64,000 nt of DNA from Ulota crispa. Taxonomy: Eukaryota > Streptophyta > Bryopsida > Orthotrichales > Orthotrichaceae. Below are positions 35,781-44,950 of the stretch, piece after piece. The DNA is taken from contig OY987247.1 of assembly GCA_963920765.1 (NCBI GenBank), positions 13,674,471 to 13,738,470 of the forward strand, written 5' to 3'. The translations under genes were made by a program, and so were the position numbers. A model generated the notes under the pieces. That model was not told the DNA's origin. It saw only the letters and a list, made by a program, of their open reading frames with translations, and searched no databases. Positions within the stretch are counted from its first letter, which is position 1. Each line of letters begins with the position of its first letter.

Positions 35781-37119
35781 TATTCACTAATATGACTTTT
35801 TTAGTAGTCATGTTTCAATTTACATACTTGAGGGGGTGACCATTGAAATTTCAGAAATCTAGGTGAGATAAAAAATAGGGTCAATTTTATTCATTGGAGA
35901 TACATTTTATACTTTTGTTAGATCTACCATAGCATTGAAAATATGTCTCTTGCTTCATTATATGTAAAATAGAGTAGTGAATAATACCTCCATTTTTGTA
36001 TATTGTAGAAAAAAATAGGGCAAGGAAAATAGGATCCCCCTAAAAGTGCTTAGTAGGATGAGTTTGATTATAATTGTATGACTAACTTAGATGAAAAATA
36101 TTTCATTTTACATCCAAAATTTGAATGTAGTGGAGGGAAATCTTTTAGAGTTTAAAGTTTCATTTGACATGTGGCAAGGATGCTAGCATTGTTAGCAGGA
36201 ATAGGGTTGAAAACTCTTGAAACACTAATAACCTACCAATGGTAAGTGTTTGAGGTCTTTGATTTCCTGCATGCGTTTTAAATTCCTACTGTTTCTAGGG
36301 GTTCAAGCACCTTAGATTCTTGCATGCTTTCACATTTGTGTTCACTACTCTTACTACACGCATGAAAGTGGCAGTTTTGGGCGCTTTACAATTCATGGTT
36401 TTTATGTTATCTTCTTATTAAATTTGACCTCTTGGCGCATTTTGCAAGTATCATAGAGGCGGTTTAGGGCATTTAAGAGTTTTGATATTTTTGTTTTACT
36501 TTTGTAGGGTCTATTTAGGGTTTACGGTTTGAATTTGTGTGATTGTTTGAATCAATTTAGGGTTCTTTTGGTGTTTAGAATTTTGGTGCAAGTTGCAAGA
36601 GGACGGCGGTGGTGGACCCTAGAGTTAGGGTTTAGTTTTTTTTGCAATATTCCACATGAAAATGAATGATTTAGAGTATAGACTTTGTTGCATTCTTGCG
36701 CCAAGTTTTGGTACTCTGCAATTTGTAAAAAAATAGGGTGCCAAAAATTAGCATTCCTAACCATTTAGAAATAAACATAGGGTAACCTAAAATACATAAA
36801 GTAGCTTTTTATCTAAAGATAGGGAGGAAAAAATTACCTTGAAGAAGATAAATACCCCCCTTTAAATACCCCATTATTGCACGTGATATCCAAGTGTAAG
36901 GGGGTGTGACCCTCCAAGTTTACATAGTTATATTTAATCTATAAGGTTTTTTGACTTGATTTTGTTTATCACTATTATTGATTGTGTGTATTTTGGCATT
37001 GATTTTATTCAATATTAAAAGAATATTTTGAAGCTTATTTGTTTGTAGACATAATTCAATTAATTGCAATATGATATATTAGTTTTTTTAGTCATAATTT
37101 CATTTTATATATTTATTTG
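35781..37119. other. AT-rich intergenic DNA
   Basis: A short patch at 36470-36640 has TAGGGTTT-like phrases (GGGTCTATTTAGGGTTTACGG), but too irregular to be a telomeric array. No gene was seen. Confidence 0.4.
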
Positions 37120-37219
37120 TGACTTTAGTTAGTCATATGTGAATTTGAGTAGTCATCTATGACATTTGTCAGTCATGTGTGACTTTTGATAGTCATATGT
37201 GACCTAGTTAAGTCATGTT
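37120..37219. repeat. 20-bp tandem repeat, five copies
   Basis: Five successive 20-mers of the form GTGACTTTAGTTAGTCATAT, each starting with (G/A)TGA and containing AGTCAT, so each unit is partly palindromic. Confidence 0.7.
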
Positions 37220-37423
37220 GCATATTTGTGATTTTTTAAAATCTTGTGTGACTAGATGTAATTACTTTTGCTTTTTGATATGATTAAGGGTAGTTTTGGT
37301 TTTTTAGATTTTAAAATTTTAATTGTGCTTGTTTAGTTTCAAAGTCTTGTGACAAACATTTGAAGTATTATAGGAAGAAATTTTTGAAGGTGTCAAAAGA
37401 TGTGTGAGGTAGTGATAAGCATG

Positions 37424-37875
37424 GTTGTCACATTGGACGGCTCATCCGTCTGGTTGACTATCTGCTGATTGAGCTCATATTTGTCTGATGTAGTCCATTC
37501 ATATTTGACTTCAAAAAATAATAAAACAATGACAAAAAAACTCACTTTGTACATGCTGGCGACACTCATTGTTGCCAACATGAAGTGAAAATGTGGATTT
37601 AAAGCCATATTACGCAAGAAAAATAAAATAAAAGTGATTTGATTCTTCCTGTTTGAGGTCAAAATCCCAAAAAAAACAGAAGCAGACACGTCTATTCACC
37701 CATTTGATCTAATTTGTATGTCCGCTTGTTCACTTGTTTGATCTAATTTGTATGTCCGCTTGTTCACTTGTTTGATCTGATTTGTATGTCCGCTTGTTCA
37801 CTTGTTTGATCTAATTTGTCTGTCCGCTTGTGCTGTTTGACAGTCTAAACTTGCCTAAAGTAACAAAGTTGGTGA
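37424..37875. mobile_element. GCAYGGTTGT-ended MITE, copy 2
   Basis: Starts GCATGGTTGTCACATTGG and ends TTGCCTAAAGTAACAAAGTT. TGATAA flanks both sides as a possible target duplication. It is homologous to 6852-7173 in reverse, but is expanded by a tandem repeat. Confidence 0.6.
37703..37836. repeat. 34-bp tandem repeat, four copies
   Basis: Units start TTTGATCTAATTTGTATGTC followed by CGCTTGTTCACTTG, at 37703, 37737, 37771 and 37805. It lies inside the MITE. Confidence 0.85.
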
Positions 37876-39059
37876 TAAAAATGACTTTAAATAGGAAGAA
37901 CTTGTATTTGGGAAAATAGGGGCCTCCAAACAGATTGTTCAATCAAAAGCTAATATTGAAGATGCTTTTATGGAAGTTGAATAGAAAGATGTTAATGTCT
38001 TGGACATGAAAATCATGGAGAAAGAGCTACAATTCTTTACAAAAAATCAAATGTTACAAAAGCAACAAAGAGTGTTCTAGCGGCTCACATCAATTGCCAT
38101 AAAAATAGCAAATAAAGGTAAGATTCATATTTAGTCTAAGGAGCAAAAATTTAATCGGAGGTTATATTTAAAAAATCAAATAACCAAAGAGACACAACCC
38201 AAAGAGAAGGGTGAAAGGCATTATATTACACATGTTGTGCATAAATACATAGTGCTAATAATACATTGCACCATCAAGTGAGAATCAACCACACACTAAA
38301 TAGTATACATGTCATAAGTGAATTGTGGTAATATGTCACAATCATCCAATATAATCCCAATATAATCTGTGAGATAACTACTAAATTTTACTCACCACAC
38401 TATACTAACTTGTGGTTTGACTAATAAAAGAAAGCAACAAGAGCAATTCAACAATTGAATATAGAGTTTATTCAAGAAATAAAAATAATCCTTTCATTAA
38501 TAAGAAGTAGTTAACACACACTCAGATGCATAATAGATCCTTGGATTACTCATCAGTCAACTTTACATCATTCTTCAAATTTGTATACATGCATATAGAA
38601 TGTCACAAACAAACAAACACTAAACAGTAGCTAGTCTTGCGTTGAGAGACTCACTTGAGATAGATGAGCCTCATGTTCCTCACAATTACCATATCTTGGT
38701 CTCGAGATGTTATGGAGAGTTGCCAAGTGCTAAATTACATTGTTTTGGAATTAGGATTTTTAGCATTGCATTCTTTTTTTTTCAAGGTAGACTAACATCT
38801 ATGACTCTACGATGTTACTGCATATGTACCTAACACACAAGTTGATAGTAATGGGAGGCTTAGCGTATGACGAGGTTGACTTATTTTAGAAATCATGCAT
38901 AAGACATGGGTTTTAGTGTAAACAACTATTATGATCACAACATTGCAATATTGCTAGCTATAAATGACAAAATAGATAACACTTATGATTATGATAGGGA
39001 TTTAGACATGGTCATTAAAGATGCATATCACTATGAGTTGAAAGGCCAACTTTAGGCCA
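37876..39059. other. Intergenic DNA with a faint coding relic
   Basis: 37920-38085 (+) reads, across stops, like a decayed protein (ASKQIVQSKANIEDAFMEV, DVNVLDMKIMEKELQFF). It is probably transposase or gene debris. Confidence 0.25.
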
Positions 39060-39470
39060 AAAGTTATCACTTAGAAAAGATGATGATGGATGGTAAAGAG
39101 AAACCAAAATTGATCCATTTGAATCATTTGTTCAATCTTTTTGAATTCATTGTAGATGAATGGAAGATTGAAGAATTAGAGAAGCTGAAGGTAATGCGAT
39201 CAAAGGTGAAAACTGTATCCATGGCGGGATGCATAGAGGGCCACATGCGTTCCAATTTAGTAAGTATTATAATCTAATGTATAATATTTTTAAGTTGATT
39301 GATTTGTTTAATAGTTTTATTTTTTATTTTCTTAAGATTCTTTTTTGTAATAGCTTAACTTTTTGACATGTTATACATTATAGGCTCAAGAGTTGCATAG
39401 AAATTTTATAGAAGGTAATGTGGAATTGGAATTGTTAGTGAGAAGCGGAAAAATAAACCAGATTACTTAA
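39060..39470 (+). pseudogene. Transposase-like relic
   Basis: A plus-strand frame contains LFEFIVDEWKIEELEKLKVM and SMAGCIEGHMRSNL, ends at a splice-like GTAAGT, and resumes after TATAG with AQELHRNFIEGNVELELLV. The arrangement (basic helical region, then Ser-Met, then a helix) recalls plant En/Spm-type transposase tails, but the match is weak. No domain can be confirmed. Confidence 0.25.
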
Positions 39471-39789
39471 ACAGTTCAAAGTGATGTTTGGAGCTAGTAG
39501 GCAAGCAAAACGGTCTCCACCAAGCATGGCTTTTTGTTATGGCTTTGATCAAATTTACATGTGCGCTTGGTAAGGTTGGGATCAAATATGAAATTAATAC
39601 TTGAACATTTGAGAAAAAAATATTGTAAAAATTGCAATAAACATTGAATCTACAACTTAAAGTTCTTAGAAAAATTCTAAAACTAAAGGTGAGCTTCAAA
39701 AGATCAACATACTTTCAAGTCAAGGTTGCATCATAGATTCAACTGCAAGTTTATGTGTTTATTTAGCACTTTAATGAAATTGTAGTATT

Positions 39790-40180
39790 GTTATGTTATT
39801 TTTGACTTTGTGTAGTCAAAAACCTGCATGTAATGACTAATTATAATTGTATTTGTTTCTATATGATTGTAATTAGTCATATAATTATTTAGATTGACCA
39901 ATGATAGTTACATAGATGATAATAATGATTAATTGTAGTCACGTGCTCACATATTATGATTATTTGTAGTCATATTAAAAGTTGTGTGACTACAATTGGT
40001 CATAAAATGAATAAATATTAACATTTCTAGTCATACATAGTAAGTTCTTCACTACATACAATCAAATATTATTTGTGTGTGACTAATTGTGGTCAATCTT
40101 TATATATATGATTGAACTTAGTCATAAATTATTATTCATGACTACATTTTACTACTTCATTGGATTTGCGTTGTCATTAT
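39790..40180. repeat. Scattered AGTCAT / ATGACT short inverted motifs
   Basis: More than a dozen GACTAATT, TAGTCAT and TGACTAC words in both orientations, similar in wording to the 20-bp array at 37120-37219. Both may be subterminal repeats of one decayed element. Confidence 0.4.
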
Positions 40181-40489
40181 ATAAATTGACCATTTTTTTC
40201 AAATTTATATCACTTTAAAGCATTGTAATGAGGGTCATAGTGTTTTTATTCATATTGTGTGTGATGGGATGGTTGTGTCAGAATTTTGTTGTTTTGCAGG
40301 ATTCTAGAGGTGTAGCCACTTTGGAGGGATAGACCAATTATCAATGATAAATGCAAAAGTCATTTACCAACGTAGAGGATAGCAAGATGAAGATTGCAAA
40401 GGGCAAAAGAGTTGTTGCAGTTGGAGGTGTAGAGCAAAATGTATCTTCAAGTAGCTCAATGTTGTGTGAATGCATACCTACCTGGAAAT

Positions 40490-40993
40490 TAAAACTTCTC
40501 ATAACTTTCATCTTATTAATGGAAATTGAACGATTCAAAGCTTCCCACCTATATACAAATCTAAAGAGCCAATTAAAAAAACCAAGCAAACTTGAAACGT
40601 AAATTTTAAAGAAATTTTTGAGTTGCTTGGACTACCCTCACAAACAAAGAAAATAACTTTCACTAGAAGAAACCTTGTAATAAACAACTGGTTCACAACG
40701 ACTGCAAATGTCCTAAAAAACCGTGATTGAGTCATTGTATAGTTGTTAAGGACATTTGCAGACGTTGTGAAGCAGTCGTTTAGGAAGGTCTTTTCTTCTG
40801 GTGATTATGCAATAGCTTTTGAACCATGTAGTTAAAAGTTATGAAAATCATTTGGCCTTAAAGCTAATCCTTGGATACTTCATTTGTGAAAAAATAAAAT
40901 AAAATAAAATAAAATGCAAAACCCATTTGTAGTGACCTACGCAAAATTGCTAGAATGCCAAAAAAAATGCTGCTTGGGACCTTGAGGGGTTAA
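40490..40993. mobile_element. TTAA-ended element (partial), split by a CACTA MITE
   Basis: The right end CTTGAGGGGTTAA at 40993 and the body match the right half of 17357-18306. The left end was not found. The CACTA MITE at 40661-40803 sits inside it. Confidence 0.55.
40661..40803. mobile_element. 143-bp CACTA-type MITE
   Basis: Begins CACTAGAAGAAA and ends TTTTCTTCTGGTG. The inner arms CAACGACTGCAAATGTCCT and AGGACATTTGCAGACGTTG pair. The flanks are TTT and ATT, an imperfect 3-bp duplication. It is the intact version of the element split at 14706-15420. Confidence 0.75.
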
Positions 40994-41384
40994 CGACTTA
41001 ACTCCAACCACAGTCCAAGGAGTTCTTTTAGCTTAATTGGCCAATATCCTACATTCTCTTGGGCCAATTGGTTGTCTAGAGTATATTCTCGGCCAAGCTT
41101 ATTAAAATAAAGAATGTTCTCAAATTTTCCTCTTAAATGCTTGATTTTTTTCCTAAACTTTTGAATTTAGTTAAGCAATTCTCAAAATCAACCGGCTAGC
41201 TCGTAACTAAATGCCAATACTCACTAGTAGAAAACTCCGTCCAAAACAACAGAAAACCAATAGTTTCTTCTTGATTTGGGCACTTGCTCACGCTAATTGA
41301 CTAATTTAACAGAATTCTGTAAAATACTAAATACGTTCTGTTGATTTGGACACCATTATCTAAATCAACAGAAATTTTGGAATC

Positions 41385-41960
41385 TTTTGGGAATCTTTTG
41401 GAAATTTTTTGTGAATCTTTAAGAATCTTCAAGAATCATTTGGGAATCATTGAGAATCTTGTCAGGATTTTTAAGAATATTTAAGAATCTTTTCAAGATT
41501 TTAGAATCTTTGAGAGTCTTCTTGAAATCTTTGAGAATCTTTTAGGAATCTTTGAGAATCTTTGGAAATCTTTGAGAATCTTTTCAAGTTTTTTTGGAAT
41601 CTTTGAAAATGTTTGTTGACAATTGAGAATCTTTGAGAATGTTTGAGAATCTTCTTGGAATCTTTGAGAATCCTTGAGAATCTTTCAAGAATATTTGAGA
41701 ATTGTTGAGAATCTTTGAGAATAGTTTGGAATATTTGAGAATCTTTGGAAATGTTCTAGGAATTTTGAATTTTTTTGAGAATTTTTGAAAATCTTTAAGA
41801 ATCTTCTTGGAAGCTTTGAGATGCTTCAAGAATCTTTAAGAATCTTTGGGAATCTTTGGGAATCTTTTTGGAAATTTTAAAAATCTTTGAGAATCTTTGA
41901 GAATTTTCAAGAACCTTTTTGGAATCTTTGAGAATCTTTTTAAAATCTTTATGAAATTTG
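41385..41960. repeat. GAATCTTTGA-type tandem repeat in CACTA element 1
   Basis: Dozens of short imperfect units built on GAATCTTTGAGAATCTTT. On the minus strand it reads as an 81-residue low-complexity frame (41584-41829), identical in translation to the frame at 47310-47555. It is not a gene. Confidence 0.85.
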
Positions 41961-42427
41961 TTAAAGTACTTCAAATTATTTATAGAAATAGAATCTCTTA
42001 GACTAAATTAGAGTCCTTTAGGAATCTTTTTGTAGTTCATCAAAATACTTTAAAATATTTTTAATAAAAAAACTATTACAATAGTTTAGGTTTGTTTTTG
42101 AAATCTTTTTAGAATCTTTTTGGACCTCATTAAAATGTTTTGAAGTTTTAAAAAATGAAAGAAGTTTTCAAAAAAAAAGAATCTTTTAGAAGTTTGAGTG
42201 TACATTGACTGGTTTTATTTTCTTTACTTTTCACAATTTGGTTAGATTTAAAATTAGCAGCCTTTAAAGTCAAATAAAAAGATGACCATAATAACAAAAA
42301 AATCAACAATTTTTTGTTGATCTAGACACTTTTGGACACAACTTCACTAATTCAACAAAATTTTATATAAAAAGTTCAACATTTTGTTGTTTTAAATACC
42401 ACAATTTCTTTACAAACAAATATAAAA

Positions 42428-42826
42428 GATGCTCCTCAATTCTTTGAAAAATCATATATGTCCCTCAAAGATTAAAAGTACCTCTTTCCTTTTTGTACAA
42501 ATATCAACAATGCTTCTAATATATTGGAAAAATATTAAAAATGCTCCTCAACTATTTTAAATTATTTATATCTTTGTGTTATATGATAACCAAGTGTATA
42601 GTTTAATGCAAATTCTTACAAGAAACCAAAGGTGATTTTTACATTTCAAATAACACAAGGATATATTTAACATTTCAAAATAGAAGAGCTTTTTTATTAT
42701 TTTTCCAAAATAATAGGAGCATAATTGATATTCCTACAAAAAATAAGGAATATTTTTTATGTTTCAAATATTTTTGGCGTAAACTTGATATTTTGAAAGA
42801 CTTAAAGGGTATTTTTAGTATTTTTC
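42428..42826. mobile_element. Foldback element inside CACTA element 1
   Basis: Same family as 14827-15394. CTCCTCAATTCTTTGAAAAA at the left folds on TTTTGAAAGACTTAAAGGGT at the right. Confidence 0.55.
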
Positions 42827-42902
42827 CTTCTATTACTAACCAAATGAATTAAAAAAAAAACAATCTTATAAAACATTTTTATAAGCTTTAAAAGATGGAA
42901 AT

Positions 42903-43305
42903 TGATACGTGTACCACACCCTTCCAAGTACTATACCACGGGGTAATTTTTAGATTTCTACCATCAAAAAGCTGAATTTGAAAATTTTGAATTCAAATTT
43001 GGAGGTAGAGACCATGGTATTGTCTAGAACCATAAAAAAAATTGCAATTCAACAACACCCAATGAAAAATTTTAGTTAGAAAGAAAATTATTAATTTTAC
43101 TTTTGTTTGTAAAAAAAGATAAGCTTTTTCATTGGGTGTTGTTGAATTGCAACTTTTTTTATGGTCCTAGACAATATCATGGTCTTTAAGTCCAAATTTG
43201 AATTCAAAATTCTCAAACTCAAATTTTTGATGGTAGAAATCTAAAATTTACCTCGGGGGTGTGGTACAGTAGTTCAAAGGGTGTGGTTCACATATTAATG
43301 CCCTT
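42903..43305. mobile_element. Second foldback inside CACTA element 1
   Basis: GTACCACACCCTTCCAAGTA at the left and TTTGAACTACTGTACCACAC-type complement at the right. The inner arms AGATTTCTACCATCAAA and TTTGATGGTAGAAATCT pair exactly. Related to 25970-26355. Confidence 0.65.
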
Positions 43306-43811
43306 AAAAAATATCCAAAACTATTCAAAAGTCTATAGAATTTTGATTTTATAATTGCAAGATTTTAATTCTGTAACTTTTCACAATTTCATGTTATTTA
43401 AAGCTATCAAACTATGGAGGCTATTTTAACAGAATAAGGTTCTTTTTACAAAAAAACTAGCACTAAATAATAATTATTAATGAATCCAACCTTTGCTTGC
43501 AACAACCCTTTTGAGATTTGTGAATTCCAATAAAAATTTATAAACAAAACCAAAAGGATGGAAATAAACAATTTTTTTAAAATTTCTAAACACCTTCTTT
43601 GATTTTAGCTCATAACTTTTGATAAAAAGATTGAAATTCAAAAAAATTGTTGGAGGTGAAAGTAAAATACATTTATCAACTTTTCTTAGTTCTAAGTTTT
43701 TTGAAAAAAAATCTTTTAATGGGCCGAAATAGCCTCCAAAGTCTACTGGCTTACTAAAAATATGAACATTTAACGTACAAATAGAATCATGGTTCTATTG
43801 TGCACATGTGT

Positions 43812-43900
43812 GTGGGCACGTGCTCTAGTGGTTGTGAATAATGCGGAAGAGTTGTGGAGTGTGAACCCGGTGGTGGGAGGTTCAAACCCCACTGCCAGCA
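43812..43900 (+). ncRNA. tRNA-like Pol III promoter segment, possible SINE head
   Basis: CACGTGCTCTAGTGGTTGTG resembles an A box. GGTTCAAACCCC, about 55 bases later, fits the B-box consensus GGTTCRANNCC. The stretch is GC-rich inside very AT-rich DNA and is followed by an A/T-rich tail, as in tRNA-derived SINEs. A full cloverleaf does not form cleanly, so it is not called a functional tRNA. The mirror copy is at about 45240-45328 (-). Confidence 0.4.
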
Positions 43901-44189
43901 GCCCTACTCGGTGATGCGAGCAACTGCCAGGCCCTTAAAAAATTCACTATTTTATAATTAAATAAAAAATCTATGAAAAAAACAATTAAAATTGAAAAAT
44001 AATAGAATTGAACAACATAAACTACGTGAAAAGTAACAAAAAATCAACAAAAAATTAACAAAAAAACAGTAAATAATCAACAAAAAATCAACAGAAATGT
44101 ATCCAAATCAACGTGATCAAATCCACACAAAAAAATCAACAGTTTTTGGTTGAAATTCTGTTGAATTTGTGCTGAATTTTCTACTAGTG

Positions 44190-44346
44190 ACTCCCCATGC
44201 ATTGACCCTAATTCAAGGCATCTCCTGCAGCACACTTTCTAAGCCCTAGAAAAATAAGGTTTCATATGGTGAATGACGCGAACCTTCATGACAAGGCTTG
44301 AAGTTCTCCTGCACCCCTGAAACTTTCCAAACCTGCACTTGCATTA
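44190..44346. other. 157-bp spacer between the CACTA elements, copy before the gap
   Basis: Runs from the ACT duplication to the TTA before CACTA at 44347. The same 157 bases appear again at 44794-44950 after the gap. They are best read as one genomic segment assembled twice. Confidence 0.75.
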
Positions 44347-44365
44347 CACTAGTAGAAAATTCAGC

Positions 44366-44565
44366 NNNNNNNNNNNNNNNNNNNNNNNNNNNNNNNNNNN
44401 NNNNNNNNNNNNNNNNNNNNNNNNNNNNNNNNNNNNNNNNNNNNNNNNNNNNNNNNNNNNNNNNNNNNNNNNNNNNNNNNNNNNNNNNNNNNNNNNNNNN
44501 NNNNNNNNNNNNNNNNNNNNNNNNNNNNNNNNNNNNNNNNNNNNNNNNNNNNNNNNNNNNNNNNN
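44366..44565. other. 200-N assembly gap
   Basis: Exactly 200 Ns. The 407 bases before it (43959-44365) and the 404 bases after it (44566-44969) are the same sequence, differing only in three one-base homopolymer lengths. Confidence 0.95.
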
Positions 44566-44950
44566 TAAATAAAAAATCTATGAAAAAACAATTAAAATTG
44601 AAAAATAATAGAATTGAACAACATAAACTACGTGAAAAGTAACAAAAAATCAACAAAAAATTAACAAAAAACAGTAAATAATCAACAAAAATCAACAGAA
44701 ATGTATCCAAATCAACGTGATCAAATCCACACAAAAAAATCAACAGTTTTTGGTTGAAATTCTGTTGAATTTGTGCTGAATTTTCTACTAGTGACTCCCC
44801 ATGCATTGACCCTAATTCAAGGCATCTCCTGCAGCACACTTTCTAAGCCCTAGAAAAATAAGGTTTCATATGGTGAATGACGCGAACCTTCATGACAAGG
44901 CTTGAAGTTCTCCTGCACCCCTGAAACTTTCCAAACCTGCACTTGCATTA

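Larger units (their letters stand above)
41222..44189 (+). mobile_element. Non-autonomous CACTA element 1, 2968 bp
   Basis: The ends are CACTAGTAGAAAACTCC and GAATTTTCTACTAGTG, and the flanks are ACT on both sides (41219-41221 and 44190-44192). There is no transposase frame. Inside, in order: a GAATCTTTGA-type tandem repeat (41385-41960), a foldback (42428-42826), a second foldback (42903-43305), a tRNA-like segment (43812-43900), and a TCAACA-rich subterminal zone (44020-44140). The element is nearly identical in inverted orientation to 44951-47917. AACAGAA and CAACAG words near both ends may be subterminal transposase-binding repeats, an inference from the family. Confidence 0.85.

Noticed and set aside
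36470..36640. TAGGGTTT-like words suggesting an interstitial telomeric repeat
   Set aside because: Copies are isolated and irregular; no run of three or more TTTAGGG units.
41584..41829. 81-codon minus-strand frame duplicated at 47310-47555
   Set aside because: Translation of the GAATCTTTGA tandem repeat; identical only because the element is duplicated.
44246..44839. Long frames running through the N gap
   Set aside because: Open only because Ns carry no stops.
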